Source of the DNA: Phocaeicola plebeius
Lineage (GTDB): Bacteria; Bacteroidota; Bacteroidia; Bacteroidales; Bacteroidaceae
Length of the DNA: 64,000 nucleotides
Direction of reading: 5' to 3'
Assembly (NCBI RefSeq): GCF_003437535.1
Contig: NZ_QSQT01000003.1
Location: forward strand, 119,654-183,653
Part shown: one piece after another, positions 35,098 through 46,123 of the stretch
How positions within the stretch are numbered: position 1 is the first letter of the stretch
How the letters are laid out: each line of letters starts with the position of its first letter
Notes under the pieces: generated by a model
The model's database searches: none
Seen by the model: only the letters and a program-made list of their open reading frames with translations
What the model was told of the DNA's origin: nothing
Program-made: the position numbers and the translations under genes

Positions 35098-37302
35098 TTA
35101 GAATAAGCTCCATGAAACGGTCAGACCTGCCATGACGATGGCTACCATGCTCATCAGTTTAATCAGGATGTTCAGGCTGGGACCGGAGGTATCTTTAAAC
35201 GGGTCCCCTACCGTATCGCCTACGACTGTGGCCCGGTGTACTTCACTGCCTTTCCCGCCAAAGTTTCCTTCTTCCACGTATTTCTTGGCATTGTCCCAGG
35301 CACCTCCGGAATTGGCCATGAAAATCGCTAAAATGAAACCTGAGGAAAGTCCTCCTATCAGCAGACCGATGACGCCCGGCACACCAAACAGCAGACCTGT
35401 CACAATGGGGGCGATGATGGCCAGCAGTGACGGGAATACCATTTCTTTTTGTGCACCAAGAGTGGAAATCTGTACACAGCGTGCGTAGTCAGGTTCAGTC
35501 TTTCCTTCCAGAATACCTTTGATTTCACGGAACTGCCGGCGTACTTCCTCTACCATGTGGGCAGCTGCTCTTCCTACAGCATTCATGGTCAGTCCGCAGA
35601 ACAGAAAGGCCATCATGCTACCGATAAACATTCCCGAAAGTACCTTGGGATTCATAAGCGTGACATCGTAGAACATCATGAAGTCCGTGAATCCGGCTTC
35701 CCGAATCATTACTTCCAGTCCGTTGGGAAGTTCCAGTACGGTGGTACCGATACGTTCCAGGCCGATGCGTATTTCTTCAATATAAGAAGCCAGTAGTGCC
35801 AGTCCGGTCAGGGCGGCAGAACCGATGGCGAAACCTTTACCCGTAGCGGCTGTGGTATTGCCCAGTGAATCCAATGCATCCGTGCGTTTACGGACTTCTG
35901 CTCCCAAACCACTCATCTCCGCATTACCGCCGGCATTGTCGGCAATCGGCCCGTAGGCATCCGTGGCTAATGTGATGCCCAAAGTGGACAGCATACCCAC
36001 GGCAGCAATACCGATGCCATAAAGTCCCATGCTGATGTTGGTAAAATCGAAACCAGAGGCCAGCCAGTAGGACAGGATGATGCCGGTTACAACTGCAATG
36101 ACCGGAATCGTAGTCGATACCATTCCTAATCCGATACCCGAAATGATGACGGTAGCCGGACCTGTCTTTCCGCTTTCCGCCAGTTTTTGAGTAGGCTTGT
36201 AGGATTGGGAAGTGTAGAATTCAGTAGACTGTCCGATGACGATACCCACAATCAGTCCGATGACTACAGCCAGTGAAATATACAGCCAGTTATCAATTTG
36301 TAGTACCCAAAGAATGCTAAAGGTGGCGATGACAATCAATCCCGCACTGAGGTTGGTGCCTGTAGATAAAGCCTTGAGCAATTCCCTCATGCCTGCATTT
36401 TCTTTGGTACGTACGGCAAAAATACCGATGATGGACAAGATGATACCTACGGCTGCAATCAGCATCGGAGCGATGACGGCTTTAAACTGCATGGCGGTAT
36501 CTCCCGTGCCGACATAGGCGGCAGCTCCCAGGGCAGCGGTAGCCAGAATCGAGCCGCAGTAGGATTCGTAGAGGTCGGCTCCCATTCCGGCTACATCACC
36601 TACGTTATCGCCTACATTGTCGGCAATCGTAGCCGGGTTGCGCGGGTCGTCTTCCGGAATGCCCGCTTCTACTTTCCCCACCAGGTCAGCTCCCACATCG
36701 GCCGCCTTGGTATAAATACCTCCTCCTACACGGGCAAACAAAGCCTGGGTGGAGGCGCCCATTCCAAAAGTCAGCATCGTGGTGGTGATGACACACAACT
36801 TGGCAGTGGGATTCAATGCATCTTCCGGAATACAGAAATCCAACAGCAGGTACCAGAAAGAAATATCAAACAATCCCAGTCCTACGACCACAAGTCCCAT
36901 AACCGCTCCACTGCGAAATGCTACCTTCAATCCTTTGTTCAGAGAGTTGCGTGCGGCATTTGCCGTACGTGCAGAGGCATACGTAGCGGTTTTCATGCCT
37001 AAATAACCTGACAGACCGGAGAAAAAGCCTCCTGTGAGGAATGCTACGGGTACCCACGGATTTTGCAAGTTGAACCCATAGGCCATGATGGCAAACAAGG
37101 CAGCCAGTCCGATAAATACAAGGGTAACTATTTTATATTGCTGTTTCAGGTAAGACATGGCTCCTTTCCGGACATACGATGCAATGCGTGCCATGGTGGG
37201 GGTACCTTCGCTTTCCTGCTTCATTTGCCGGTAGAAGTATCCGGCAAGTGCCAATGCCAGCAGCGATGCCGCCGGGACCAGCCAGAATAGATATGTTTCC
37301 AT
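35098..37302 (-). CDS. hppA: Membrane-bound cation-pumping pyrophosphatase, K+-dependent type
   Basis: Hydrolyses pyrophosphate and exports cations; polytopic with about 16 TM helices, 734 residues. Signature blocks: [20 protein letters not shown] and [20 protein letters not shown], and the C-terminal [17 protein letters not shown]. The sequence [17 protein letters not shown] has Ala at the position that is Lys in K+-independent enzymes, so it should need potassium. A homologue from Bacteroides vulgatus is known from published biochemistry to pump both Na+ and H+; whether this one does is inferred from kinship. The start [10 protein letters not shown] at 37302 gives the first TM helix directly. 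Confidence 0.95.
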   Translation of the reverse strand: METYLFWLVPAASLLALALAGYFYRQMKQESEGTPTMARIASYVRKGAMSYLKQQYKIVTLVFIGLAALFAIMAYGFNLQNPWVPVAFLTGGFFSGLSGYLGMKTATYASARTANAARNSLNKGLKVAFRSGAVMGLVVVGLGLFDISFWYLLLDFCIPEDALNPTAKLCVITTTMLTFGMGASTQALFARVGGGIYTKAADVGADLVGKVEAGIPEDDPRNPATIADNVGDNVGDVAGMGADLYESYCGSILATAALGAAAYVGTGDTAMQFKAVIAPMLIAAVGIILSIIGIFAVRTKENAGMRELLKALSTGTNLSAGLIVIATFSILWVLQIDNWLYISLAVVIGLIVGIVIGQSTEFYTSQSYKPTQKLAESGKTGPATVIISGIGLGMVSTTIPVIAVVTGIILSYWLASGFDFTNISMGLYGIGIAAVGMLSTLGITLATDAYGPIADNAGGNAEMSGLGAEVRKRTDALDSLGNTTAATGKGFAIGSAALTGLALLASYIEEIRIGLERIGTTVLELPNGLEVMIREAGFTDFMMFYDVTLMNPKVLSGMFIGSMMAFLFCGLTMNAVGRAAAHMVEEVRRQFREIKGILEGKTEPDYARCVQISTLGAQKEMVFPSLLAIIAPIVTGLLFGVPGVIGLLIGGLSSGFILAIFMANSGGAWDNAKKYVEEGNFGGKGSEVHRATVVGDTVGDPFKDTSGPSLNILIKLMSMVAIVMAGLTVSWSLF

Positions 37303-37470
37303 AATACAGTTGAATAAGAGTTTCTCCAAACTTACAAAAAATCCCGAAGAAAACGAATAAAATGCGGGAGATTCTACTGGCAGAAAAGGCGGATAATTGG
37401 GCTTTTATGTGATGGCTCTGTTTTTTTCTAAGTTCGGTAAGTTTATTCGGAAACTTTTCAAGGTTTTTTT

Positions 37471-37558
37471 ATGTTTCCCGTCGCGGAACCGTATGTTTTC
37501 CGTTCGGGAACCCTACGTTTTTGCGACGGGAAACATAGGGTTTGCAGTAGGAAAACGT
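37471..37558. repeat. Tandem array, exact 22-bp period, four degenerate units
   Basis: Units at 37471-37492, 37493-37514, 37515-37536 and 37537-37558 with no indels; a decayed fifth may follow to 37580. Core pattern ACGTTTnCCGnnCGGGAAAC with GTTT...AAAC dyad in each unit. The sequence differs from the other two arrays in the window. Confidence 0.8.
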
Positions 37559-37738
37559 AGAAAACGAACAAGAAAAATAGCAAGAATATGCAGGTAATTT
37601 TCAATTTAAGGATAATGACGTGTCAAAAAGTTTTCCGGAATGCGGTAAAAACCAGCCCTCTGTTATAAAGGGATGAGGTTTTGTGGCAGATTGTTGTTTT
37701 TTATTTAATACAAGTGTGATATTGTGAGATATTTTCAA

Positions 37739-37746
37739 TATATTTG
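37739..37746 (+). promoter_or_regulatory. acn-icd-gltA promoter (-7 box)
   Basis: TATATTTG matches TAnnTTTG and lies 27 bp before the ATG at 37774. No TTG at the ideal distance is seen. Confidence 0.5.
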
Positions 37747-37773
37747 CGCACGAAGTTATAAAAGATTGTTCAG

Positions 37774-40029
37774 ATGATTTACGACATGGAAATGCAGAAG
37801 ACGTTCTATGCGTCGTATGCAGAAAAAGTAGAAAAGGCCCGTAAGAAACTGGGGCGTGCCATGACTTTGGCTGAAAAAATATTGTATGCACATTTATACG
37901 ACGAAAACACGATGGCTGCTTTCCGTCGGGGGGAAGAGTATGTTAACTTCCGTCCGGACCGCGTAGCCATGCAGGATGCGACGGCCCAGATGGCGCTGCT
38001 GCAGTTTATGAATGCGGGAAAATCCGTTTCAGCTGTTCCTGCTACCGTACATTGTGACCATTTGATTCAAGCATATAAAGGAGTGGAAGAGGATTTGCCT
38101 TCTGCTTGCACTACTAATAAAGAGGTATACGATTTTCTGAAAAGTGTGGCTTCGAAGTACGGCATCGGCTTCTGGAAACCGGGAGCAGGTATCATTCATC
38201 AGGTCGTACTTGAGAACTATGCGTTTCCGGGTGGCATGATGGTGGGAACCGACTCACACACCCCGAATGCCGGTGGATTGGGTATGATTGCCATTGGCGT
38301 GGGCGGTGCCGACGCAGTGGACGTAATGACCGGTATGGAATGGGAATTGAAGATGCCGAAACTGATTGGTGTGAAGCTGACCGGTGCGTTGAACGGATGG
38401 GCTTCACCAAAAGATGTGATTTTGAAACTGGCAGGTATTCTCACCGTGAAGGGAGGAACGAATGCCATTATTGAATATTTCGGAGAGGGAACCCGCTCGT
38501 TGTCTGCTACCGGAAAGGCTACTATCTGTAACATGGGAGCTGAGGTGGGAGCTACGACTTCTGTTTTCCCTTATGATGAGGAGATGAAGCGCTACCTCTG
38601 CGCTACCGGACGTGAGGATATTGCCGAACTGGCTGAGGCTAATGCGGCCGATTTGCGGGCAGATGCGGAAGTGGCACAGCAGCCGGAGAAATATTACGAC
38701 CGTTTGATTGAAATCGACCTTTCTGCACTGGAACCGTATGTGAACGGACCGTTTACGCCCGATGCAGCTTGTCCGGTATCGGAATTTGCTGCCCGTGTGA
38801 AGAAGGAAGGGTTCCCGCAGAAGATGGAAGTGGGATTGATTGGTTCTTGTACCAACTCTTCTTATCAGGATTTGAGTCGTGCAGCTTCGGTAGCCCGTCA
38901 GGTAAAGGCAAAAGGTTTGAAGATGCAGGCTTCGCTGATTATCAATCCGGGTTCGGAACAGGTATATTGCACGGCTCAGCGCGACGGCATGATTGAGGAC
39001 TTGAAGAGCATCGGCGGTGTGGTGATGACCAATGCCTGCGGTCCTTGTATCGGACAGTGGAAGCGTGTGACTGACGATCCGCTTCGGGCTAATTCTATCG
39101 TGACTTCGTTCAACCGTAACTTTGCCAAGCGTGCCGATGGCAATCCGAACACACATGCGTTCATTGCTTCACCGGAAATGGCTGTGGCGTTTGCCATTGC
39201 GGGCGACCTGTGCTTTAATCCGCTGACGGATACACTGAAGAATGAGAAGGGAGAAGAGGTCAGACTTGATTCGCCGACGGGGGAAACACTGCCGCTGAAA
39301 GGATTTACAGTAGATGACAATGGCTATGTGGCTCCTTCGGCCGACGGAGGAAAGGTGGAAGTGACCATTCAGCCGGACTCACAGCGCTTGCAGAAACTGG
39401 AACCGTTTGCTGCATGGAATGGAGAAGACTTCATGGAACTTCCGCTGCTGATTAAGACGCAGGGAAAATGTACTACCGACCACATCTCTATGGCCGGACC
39501 ATGGTTGCGCTTCCGCGGACACCTGGAAAATATTTCCGATAATATGCTGATGGGGGCTGTCAATGCATTCAACGGTAAGACTAACTGCGTATGGAATCAG
39601 TTGACTGGCGAATATGAAGCCGTTTCGGCAGTGGCCAAGCAGTACAAGGCAAAGGGCATGGGCTCTATCGTAGTGGCAGAAGAAAACTACGGAGAGGGTT
39701 CCAGTCGTGAACATGCCGCCATGGAACCGCGCTTTCTGAACGTGCGGGTAATCCTGGCCAAGAGTTTTGCCCGTATTCATGAAACAAACTTGAAGAAACA
39801 GGGTATGCTGGCACTGACTTTTGCCGACAAGAACGATTACGACAAGGTGCGTGAGCACGACCGGATTTCTATCTTGGGGTTGCAACGCTTTGCTCCGGGT
39901 AAACCGTTGCATGCCGTATTGACGCACGAAGACGGCACGACAGAAACATTCGAAGTGCTTCATACCTATAATGAAATGCAAATTAACTGGTTTAAGGCCG
40001 GTTCAGCCTTGAACACCTTTAAAAAATGA
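37774..40029 (+). CDS. acn: Aconitate hydratase
   Basis: Isomerises citrate to isocitrate through a [4Fe-4S] cluster. The 751-residue protein resembles the mitochondrial-type aconitase rather than AcnA or AcnB in length. Cluster Cys residues are seen in [12 protein letters not shown] and [24 protein letters not shown] and the C-terminal swivel motif [17 protein letters not shown] are present. The start could also be the ATG four codons further on (MEMQKTFYA). First gene of the oxidative TCA operon, overlapping icd by 4 bp. Confidence 0.95.
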   Translation: MIYDMEMQKTFYASYAEKVEKARKKLGRAMTLAEKILYAHLYDENTMAAFRRGEEYVNFRPDRVAMQDATAQMALLQFMNAGKSVSAVPATVHCDHLIQAYKGVEEDLPSACTTNKEVYDFLKSVASKYGIGFWKPGAGIIHQVVLENYAFPGGMMVGTDSHTPNAGGLGMIAIGVGGADAVDVMTGMEWELKMPKLIGVKLTGALNGWASPKDVILKLAGILTVKGGTNAIIEYFGEGTRSLSATGKATICNMGAEVGATTSVFPYDEEMKRYLCATGREDIAELAEANAADLRADAEVAQQPEKYYDRLIEIDLSALEPYVNGPFTPDAACPVSEFAARVKKEGFPQKMEVGLIGSCTNSSYQDLSRAASVARQVKAKGLKMQASLIINPGSEQVYCTAQRDGMIEDLKSIGGVVMTNACGPCIGQWKRVTDDPLRANSIVTSFNRNFAKRADGNPNTHAFIASPEMAVAFAIAGDLCFNPLTDTLKNEKGEEVRLDSPTGETLPLKGFTVDDNGYVAPSADGGKVEVTIQPDSQRLQKLEPFAAWNGEDFMELPLLIKTQGKCTTDHISMAGPWLRFRGHLENISDNMLMGAVNAFNGKTNCVWNQLTGEYEAVSAVAKQYKAKGMGSIVVAEENYGEGSSREHAAMEPRFLNVRVILAKSFARIHETNLKKQGMLALTFADKNDYDKVREHDRISILGLQRFAPGKPLHAVLTHEDGTTETFEVLHTYNEMQINWFKAGSALNTFKK

Positions 40030-41297
40030 GAGAAATGAGCAATAAGATGTATATGCAGGACGGGAAACTGGTGGTTCCCGATCACGTAGTGATTCCTTTT
40101 ATCGAAGGGGATGGAGTAGGAGCAGAAATCACTCCGGTTTGTCAGAAAATTGTCAATACAGCAGTAGAGCTGGCTTACGTAGGCAAGCGCCGCATTGAAT
40201 GGAAAGAGGTGCTGGCTGGTGGAAAGGCTTTTGAGCAGACTGGTGAATGGTTGCCGGAGGCTACGCTGGAAGCATTCAAGGAATATCTGGTAGGTATCAA
40301 AGGTCCGTTGACCACTCCGGTGGGCGGTGGTATCCGTTCGCTGAATGTGGCATTGCGTCAGACGCTTGATTTGTATGTCTGCCTGCGTCCGGTACGCTGG
40401 TTCAAAGGAGTCGTTTCTCCGGTGAAAGAGCCGCACAAGGTGAACATGCACATTTTCCGTGAAAATACGGAAGACATTTATGCGGGTATCGAATGGGAAC
40501 AAGGTACACCGGAAGCACAGAAATTCTATGCTTTCCTTCGTGATGAGATGGGTGTGACTAAGGTACGTTTCCCGGAAACCTCTTCATTTGGTGTGAAACC
40601 TGTGTCAAAGGAAGGTACCCAGCGACTGGTGCGTGCAGCCATTGAATACGCGTTGCAACACGGCTTGCCGTCAGTAACACTGGTGCACAAGGGAAATATC
40701 ATGAAGTTTACGGAAGGAGGTTTCAAGCGCTGGGGATACGAAGTGGCTGAAACTGAGTTCAAGGACCAGACTTTCACCATGAACGAATATGACCGCTTGA
40801 AGAAAGAGTTGGGTGAAGAGTCTGCCAAGGCTGCCGTAGCCAAAGCCATCAACGATGGAAAAGTGGTGGTGAAGGATTGCATTGCAGATGCTTTCCTGCA
40901 AAATACCCTGCTCATTCCGGAAGAATATTCGGTCATTGCTACGCTGAACCTGAACGGTGATTATGTGTCCGACCAGCTGGCAGCCATGGTGGGCGGTATC
41001 GGTATCGCACCGGGAGCCAACATCAATTACAAGAGCGGACATGCCATCTTTGAAGCGACTCACGGCACGGCACCGAACATTGCCGGAAAGAATGTGGTGA
41101 ATCCGTGTTCCTTGCTGCTCTCTTCTGTCATGATGCTGGAGTACATGGGCTGGAAAGAAGCTGCCCAACTGATTGTGAATGCCTTGGAGAAAGCTTTCTC
41201 GAAAGGAGAGGCTACTCATGATTTGGCGCGTTTTATGCCGAATGGCCACGCGTTGGGCACGAATGAATTTGGACAGAAAATCATTTCTTTGCTGTAA
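40026..41297 (+). CDS. icd: Isocitrate dehydrogenase (NADP+)
   Basis: Oxidises isocitrate to 2-oxoglutarate. The 423-residue protein fits the bacterial NADP enzyme: [30 protein letters not shown] with the substrate-binding Arg/Ser region, [36 protein letters not shown] and [11 protein letters not shown]. The ATG at 40026 overlaps the acn stop (ATGA); an ATG at 40035 is an alternative. The product feeds glutamate dehydrogenase (gdhA at the window start). Confidence 0.96.
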   Translation: MREMSNKMYMQDGKLVVPDHVVIPFIEGDGVGAEITPVCQKIVNTAVELAYVGKRRIEWKEVLAGGKAFEQTGEWLPEATLEAFKEYLVGIKGPLTTPVGGGIRSLNVALRQTLDLYVCLRPVRWFKGVVSPVKEPHKVNMHIFRENTEDIYAGIEWEQGTPEAQKFYAFLRDEMGVTKVRFPETSSFGVKPVSKEGTQRLVRAAIEYALQHGLPSVTLVHKGNIMKFTEGGFKRWGYEVAETEFKDQTFTMNEYDRLKKELGEESAKAAVAKAINDGKVVVKDCIADAFLQNTLLIPEEYSVIATLNLNGDYVSDQLAAMVGGIGIAPGANINYKSGHAIFEATHGTAPNIAGKNVVNPCSLLLSSVMMLEYMGWKEAAQLIVNALEKAFSKGEATHDLARFMPNGHALGTNEFGQKIISLL

Positions 41298-41350
41298 TAG
41301 TCGGAGGATTTTCTTGTCGGAGTGTTTTTAATGGATAAAAAGAGAAGTTT

Positions 41351-42691
41351 ATGAAGAAAGAATATATAGTTTACAAACTTTCCGAGTGTGCCAAGCAGGC
41401 ATGCCGCATCGACAATGAACTGTTCACGAAATACAATGTAAAGCGGGGGCTGCGTAACGAAGATGGTACGGGTGTGCTCGTGGGACTGACAAAGATTGGT
41501 AATGTGGTGGGCTATGAACGTACCGACCAGGGATTGAAGGCTATTCCGGGCAAGTTGTTCTATCGCGGATACGATTTGGATGACATTGCTCATGCCTTGC
41601 TGCGCGAGAAGCGTTTCGGCTTTGAGGAAGTGGCTTACCTGTTGTTGTCGGGTGAACTTCCGGACAGCGAACAACTGGCTTCGTTCAAGGAGCTCATCAA
41701 TGACAACATGCCGCTGGACAAGAAGACGACCATGAACATTATCGATCTGGAAGGGCAGAACATCATGAACATCCTGGCACGTAGTGTGCTCGAAATGTAC
41801 ACGTTCGACCCGAATCCGGATGATATTTCACGCGACAACCTGATGCGTCAGTCCATCGAACTGATTTCAAAGTTCCCGACCATCATTGCGTATGCGTATA
41901 GCATCTATCGTCACAGCATACATGGACGTTCGCTGCACATTCGCCATCCGCACGAGAATCTGTCGCTGGCCGAAAACTTCCTTTACATGATTAAGAAAGA
42001 ATACACTCCACTGGAAGCGCGTATGCTCGACTTGCTGCTGGTGCTTCAGGCAGAGCATGGAGGTGGTAATAACTCAACATTTACCGTACGTGTCACCAGC
42101 TCTACTCGCACGGATACGTATTCTAGCATTGCAGCCGGAATCGGTTCGTTGAAAGGTCCTCTGCACGGAGGTGCCAACATTCAGGTGGTCAAGATGTTCC
42201 ATCACTTGAAAGAGGTGATTTCTGACTGGACGAATGTAGACGAAATCGATACTTATCTGACCCGCATGCTGAACAAGGAAGCCTACGATGGCAGTGGATT
42301 GATTTACGGTATCGGTCATGCGGTGTACACGATTTCCGATCCGCGTGCCGTATTGCTGAAGGAACTGGCTGGTGAATTGGTGGCAGAAAAGGGATGTGAG
42401 AAAGAATTTGCTTTCCTTGAACTCCTGGAACAGCGTGCCATTGAATGCTTCAAGAAAGTGAAAGGAACCAAGAAGCAGGTTTGCTCGAATGTGGATTTCT
42501 ATTCAGGCTTTATCTACGAACTGATGGGTTTGCCGCATGAAATCTATACGCCGCTGTTTGCCATGGCCCGTATTGTGGGATGGACGGCACACCGTATTGA
42601 GGAACTGAACTTCGAAGGTCGTCGCATTATCCGTCCGGCGTACAAGAACGTACTGGAGGAAGTGGACTACAAGCCGATTGGAGAAAGATAA
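41351..42691 (+). CDS. gltA: Citrate synthase
   Basis: Condenses oxaloacetate and acetyl-CoA. The 446-residue protein carries a catalytic-type His in QAEHGGGNNSTF, GPLHGGANIQV, YGIGHAVYTISDPRA and CSNVDFYSGFIYELMG with the catalytic-type Asp. An N-terminal extension of about 40 residues precedes the core. With acn and icd it completes the oxidative branch from oxaloacetate to 2-oxoglutarate. Confidence 0.95.
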   Translation: MKKEYIVYKLSECAKQACRIDNELFTKYNVKRGLRNEDGTGVLVGLTKIGNVVGYERTDQGLKAIPGKLFYRGYDLDDIAHALLREKRFGFEEVAYLLLSGELPDSEQLASFKELINDNMPLDKKTTMNIIDLEGQNIMNILARSVLEMYTFDPNPDDISRDNLMRQSIELISKFPTIIAYAYSIYRHSIHGRSLHIRHPHENLSLAENFLYMIKKEYTPLEARMLDLLLVLQAEHGGGNNSTFTVRVTSSTRTDTYSSIAAGIGSLKGPLHGGANIQVVKMFHHLKEVISDWTNVDEIDTYLTRMLNKEAYDGSGLIYGIGHAVYTISDPRAVLLKELAGELVAEKGCEKEFAFLELLEQRAIECFKKVKGTKKQVCSNVDFYSGFIYELMGLPHEIYTPLFAMARIVGWTAHRIEELNFEGRRIIRPAYKNVLEEVDYKPIGER

Positions 42692-42715
42692 AAGTTCAAG
42701 TGATTTTATATGGAG

Positions 42716-42764
42716 GAAGCGACAGAAACCCGATAATGAGGTATCTGCCGCTTCTTTTCTTTTT
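42716..42764 (+). terminator. Terminator after gltA
   Basis: Arms GAAGCGacaga (42716-42726) and tctgcCGCTTC (42744-42754) with one mismatch, followed by a T-rich tract. Confidence 0.7.
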
Positions 42765-42785
42765 AGGAATGTCGGCTAAATTGTG

Positions 42786-42793
42786 TACCTTTG
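42786..42793 (+). promoter_or_regulatory. EamA transporter promoter (-7 box)
   Basis: TACCTTTG, 29 bp before the ATG at 42822. It rules out the longer in-frame start at 42783. Confidence 0.55.
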
Positions 42794-42821
42794 CGGCGTT
42801 TTTATCGTAAAATCAGAAAAT

Positions 42822-43739
42822 ATGAATAGCTTGAAAGGTTTTTTCTATGGGATTGCCACTTCGGTAACATTTGGTTTGATACCCTTGTTTACGCTGCCTT
42901 TGATGCAGAAAGGGATGGTGTTTGATTCGATTCTTTTTTATCGTTTTCTCTTTGCCACCTTTGCATTGGGTGCCATGATGAAAATAAAGAAGGAGTCATT
43001 TCGTATAGAAAGCCGTGATATTCCGATGTTTCTTTTGTTGGGACTGCTGTACACAGGATCAGCTATGTTCCTGTTCTGGGGATATGGATTTATGGGAGCC
43101 GGGGTAGCCACGACACTTCATTTTACCTATCCCGTATTTGTGACCTTGCTGATGTTGGTCTTGTTCCGTGAGAAAGCTTCCTGGGTAACGTGGGTAGCTA
43201 TTCTGCTGGCAATATATGGCGTATCTGAACTTTCGTTGAAGGGAGATGAGTTGTCGGCCGATGCGACGGGAGTGATTATTGTCCTGCTTTCAGCCGTATG
43301 TTATGCGGGCTACATTGTAGCAGTCAATAAATCAAGATTGCGTGACATGAGCGGACGGAAATTAGCTTTTTACGTATTTATCGTAAGTACGGTGCTGTTT
43401 GCCATAAAAGCGTTGACCAATCAGGGAATACAGCCTGTGCCGGATGCAGTTTCAATCGGTAATCTGTTCTTGCTGGCGGTGGTGCCTACTGTTATTTCCA
43501 ATATTACCTTGGTCTTGGCCGTACAGAATATTGGTGGAACAATGACTTCGGTATTGGGAGCCATGGAGCCAGTGACGGCCGTATGTATCGGTGCCTTGAT
43601 TTTTGGGGAAGAGTTTACCATGCAGGAAGGCTGGGGAATATTCCTTATCTTGGTGGCCGTTACCTTAATTGTGCTGACCCGGACCATCCAGAAAAGTTTG
43701 TCGACGGTAGTACGCAAAATTCGTCCGCGTCATGCTTGA
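42822..43739 (+). CDS. EamA/DMT superfamily transporter
   Basis: A 305-residue inner-membrane protein with ten predicted helices arranged as two EamA repeats; the second begins near TGVIIVLLSAVCYAGYI and includes GAMEPVTAVCIGALIFGEEF, the typical family loop. Members export metabolites or amino acids; the substrate is unknown. The end is basic and cytoplasmic. It is convergent with ygiQ, 26 bp away. Confidence 0.88.
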   Translation: MNSLKGFFYGIATSVTFGLIPLFTLPLMQKGMVFDSILFYRFLFATFALGAMMKIKKESFRIESRDIPMFLLLGLLYTGSAMFLFWGYGFMGAGVATTLHFTYPVFVTLLMLVLFREKASWVTWVAILLAIYGVSELSLKGDELSADATGVIIVLLSAVCYAGYIVAVNKSRLRDMSGRKLAFYVFIVSTVLFAIKALTNQGIQPVPDAVSIGNLFLLAVVPTVISNITLVLAVQNIGGTMTSVLGAMEPVTAVCIGALIFGEEFTMQEGWGIFLILVAVTLIVLTRTIQKSLSTVVRKIRPRHA

Positions 43740-43749
43740 CACGGACGAA
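43720..43749. terminator. Short hairpin between convergent genes
   Basis: Arms TTCGTCCG (43720-43727) and CGGACGAA (43742-43749), with an inner GTCA/TGAC pair. It overlaps the EamA stop codon. On the minus strand TTTT follows, so it more likely ends ygiQ transcripts. Confidence 0.45.
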
Positions 43750-43765
43750 CCTTGCGGTGGGAAAA

Positions 43766-45619
43766 TCACGATTTCCCGTATAGTTTGTTGATAAGGTCGT
43801 TTCGACCGATTTTCCGTAATTCGTTGATAATGGCCTTCCGTTCCTCAGGTTTATACCAGAAGAAGAACATGCGCTGGGCAAGTTTTTCACGAGGGGTCTT
43901 GGCCGAGAATACCGGTTCCAATGTGTAGGGATGTACGCCTGTGTACCATGCTTCCGTAGAGACGGTCATGGGAGTAGGCGTAAAGTCCTGTACCTGCTCC
44001 AGATGGAAGTCCAGTTTCTTGGTGATGACCGCCAGTTCGGCCATGTCCTCTTCCGTACAGCCAGGGTGACTGCTGATGAAGTAGGGGATAATCTGTTGCC
44101 TTAATCCCGCTTCTTTGTTGATTTTGTCAAAGATACGCTTGAACTCGTAGAACTGCTCGAACGGTGGCTTGCGCATCAGGTATAGCACTTTGTCACTGGT
44201 ATGTTCCGGAGCTACTTTCAGTCGTCCGCTTACGTGACGTGTAATCAGTTCGCGAGTATATTCCTTGGTACTCTGGTTGGTCTTTGCATCTTTACTCTGA
44301 TGCAGAAGCAGGTCGTAACGCACTCCACTACCGATAAAGCTTTTCTTGATACCCGGCAAACTGTCTACTGCATGGTATATCTCTAATAACGGCTGGTGGT
44401 CGGTATTCAGGTTCGGGCAGACTTTAGGATGGATGCACGACGGACGTTTGCAGCGACGGCAAAGAGCCGTATCTTTTCCACCCATTTGGTACATGTTGGC
44501 CGAGGGACCTCCCAAATCACTCAGATACCCTTTGAAGTCAGGCATTTCAGCGATGGCTTTCACTTCCTTGAGAATACTTTCCTTGCTTCGGCTGACAATG
44601 AACTTTCCCTGATGAGCCGAGATGGTACAGAAAGCACATCCGCCAAAGCATCCGCGGTGGATGTTGACAGAGAACTTGATCATTTCATAAGCCGGAATCC
44701 GCTTGTTTTTGTATTTAGGATGCGGAAGGCGGGTGTAAGGCAGGTCGAACGACATGTCCAGCTCTCCTTGCGTCATGGGAGGATAAGGTGGATTGGTTAC
44801 CACCGTCTGCTTTCCTACCTGCTGAAGGATGCGGGCTGCCGCATAGCGGTTGGATTCTTCCTCAATATGTCGGAAGTTCTGTGCCTGCTTTTTCTTATCC
44901 TTCAGGCATTCTTCATGCGAATAGAGTGTCAGGTCGCCTTGGCCGTTCGGATTTTCTGGCAGAGCGGCTACCTCTTTCTGTGAAATCAGGTAGGCTGTTT
45001 GTGGAATGTCGTGCGGCAAGTCTCCAGCATGAACTTCTCCTTTTACTTCAAGCAAGCGCTCGCTCAGTTCTGTAATGGGTTTTTCTCCCATTCCGTAAAT
45101 AAGCAGGTCGGCTCCTGATTCTACCAAGATGGAAGGACGTAATTTCTCTTCCCAATAATCATAGTGCGTCAGGCGTCGAAGAGAGGCTTCGATACCGCCT
45201 AAAACCACCGGTACGTCAGGGTACAGTTTTTTCAGAATCTGCGTATAGACAATGCTGGGATATTCCGGGCGCATGTCATGGCGTCCGTCGGGCGTATAGG
45301 CATCTTCGCTTCTCAGCCGTCGGTTGGCCGTATACTTGTTGACCATGCTGTCCATACATCCGGCAGATACGCCGAAGAACAGTCTTGGTCTTCCCAGTTT
45401 CTTGAAGTCGCGCAGGTCATCGCGCCAGTTGGGCTGGGGGATGATGGCTACTTTCAGTCCTTTGGCTTCAAGCATTCGTCCGATGACGGCAGCACCGAAA
45501 GAAGGATGGTCCACGTACGCATCTCCACTGAAGATGATGACGTCAAGTTCGTTCCATCCCCTCAGTTCAGCCTCTTTCTTGGTAGTAGGCAACCAGTCGG
45601 TCAGCTTGTATTCTTTCAA
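43766..45619 (-). CDS. ygiQ: YgiQ family radical SAM protein
   Basis: A 617-residue protein of the UPF0313/YgiQ family: an N-terminal domain (DVIIFSGDAYVDHPSFG), VVLGGIEASLRRLTHYDYW, then a radical SAM core whose cluster motif is NIHRGCFGGCAFCTISAHQG (CxxxCxxC). A small Cys cluster follows at ALCRRCKRPSCIHPKVCPN, suggesting a second metal site. The biochemical role of YgiQ is not settled. The upstream 112-aa gene ends 9 bp before it and is probably co-transcribed. Confidence 0.93.
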   Translation of the reverse strand: MKEYKLTDWLPTTKKEAELRGWNELDVIIFSGDAYVDHPSFGAAVIGRMLEAKGLKVAIIPQPNWRDDLRDFKKLGRPRLFFGVSAGCMDSMVNKYTANRRLRSEDAYTPDGRHDMRPEYPSIVYTQILKKLYPDVPVVLGGIEASLRRLTHYDYWEEKLRPSILVESGADLLIYGMGEKPITELSERLLEVKGEVHAGDLPHDIPQTAYLISQKEVAALPENPNGQGDLTLYSHEECLKDKKKQAQNFRHIEEESNRYAAARILQQVGKQTVVTNPPYPPMTQGELDMSFDLPYTRLPHPKYKNKRIPAYEMIKFSVNIHRGCFGGCAFCTISAHQGKFIVSRSKESILKEVKAIAEMPDFKGYLSDLGGPSANMYQMGGKDTALCRRCKRPSCIHPKVCPNLNTDHQPLLEIYHAVDSLPGIKKSFIGSGVRYDLLLHQSKDAKTNQSTKEYTRELITRHVSGRLKVAPEHTSDKVLYLMRKPPFEQFYEFKRIFDKINKEAGLRQQIIPYFISSHPGCTEEDMAELAVITKKLDFHLEQVQDFTPTPMTVSTEAWYTGVHPYTLEPVFSAKTPREKLAQRMFFFWYKPEERKAIINELRKIGRNDLINKLYGKS

Positions 45620-45628
45620 GGCGTTTCT

Positions 45629-45967
45629 TTAATTGTGGTTTTCTTCAGTTTCTTCTTGTTCCTCTTTCTCTTCTTTTTCTCTTTCCCATTTGATATAAAG
45701 AAGGATGAGCTGGTGTAAGCCGAACGCTTTCATGTTGTTGTGATAAATCACGTCAATGCACAGGTCGAGCAAGTCCTTGCTGTTTTCTTCCATGGACGCA
45801 ATGAGCGAACGGATGTTCAGTTTCAGTTTGTCGAGCACGGTTTCGTCCACAATTCCGTTGCTGTCAATAAGCTGTTGGAAGAGCGAATATTTTTCAATGG
45901 TTTCCAGATGCTTTTCAGAAATTTCCATGCTGCGTGTGCCGGAAGCGTTGGTCTGTATGGTATACAT
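45629..45967 (-). CDS. Hypothetical acidic-tailed helical protein (112 aa)
   Basis: I do not recognise a family. The protein is mostly helical: about 15-85 predicted helices (ISEKHLETIEKYSLFQQLID, LKLNIRSLIASM), then LHQLILLYIKWERE and a very acidic tail (EKEEKEEQEETEENHN). No signal peptide or TM segment. It has its own -7 box (TACCTTTG at 46002-45995, minus) and lies 9 bp before ygiQ, so the pair forms an operon; a partner or accessory role for YgiQ is possible but not shown. Confidence 0.7.
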   Translation of the reverse strand: MYTIQTNASGTRSMEISEKHLETIEKYSLFQQLIDSNGIVDETVLDKLKLNIRSLIASMEENSKDLLDLCIDVIYHNNMKAFGLHQLILLYIKWEREKEEKEEQEETEENHN

Positions 45968-45994
45968 AATATGATAATTTTAAAGTTTATGTAA

Positions 45995-46002
45995 CAAAGG
46001 TA
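45995..46002 (-). promoter_or_regulatory. Promoter of the 112-aa/ygiQ operon (-7 box)
   Basis: TACCTTTG on the minus strand, 27 bp before the ATG at 45967. No TTG at 19-20 bp. Confidence 0.5.
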
Positions 46003-46123
46003 TTTTTTTTCTGGATACGATGACTCGTTTTCTCTCTTTTCTTTAGGGATTTTTGTGTATTTTCGGCTGGTGGAAACGCGGTGCCTGCCTTATCTTTGCC
46101 TGACGGATATGTTTCAGACAATA

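Larger units (their letters stand above)
37303..37773. other. Divergent gap hppA / acn with 22-bp array
   Basis: 471 bp without a supported gene. It holds the repeat array (37471-37558), a small CCCTC/GAGGG-type hairpin near 37650-37675, and the acn -7 box at 37739. The 5' third (37303-37470) shows nothing recognisable beyond A/T-rich sequence. Confidence 0.6.

Noticed and set aside
38404-39156. 250-codon minus-strand frame over acn
   Set aside because: Shadow of aconitase; no start context, no motif.
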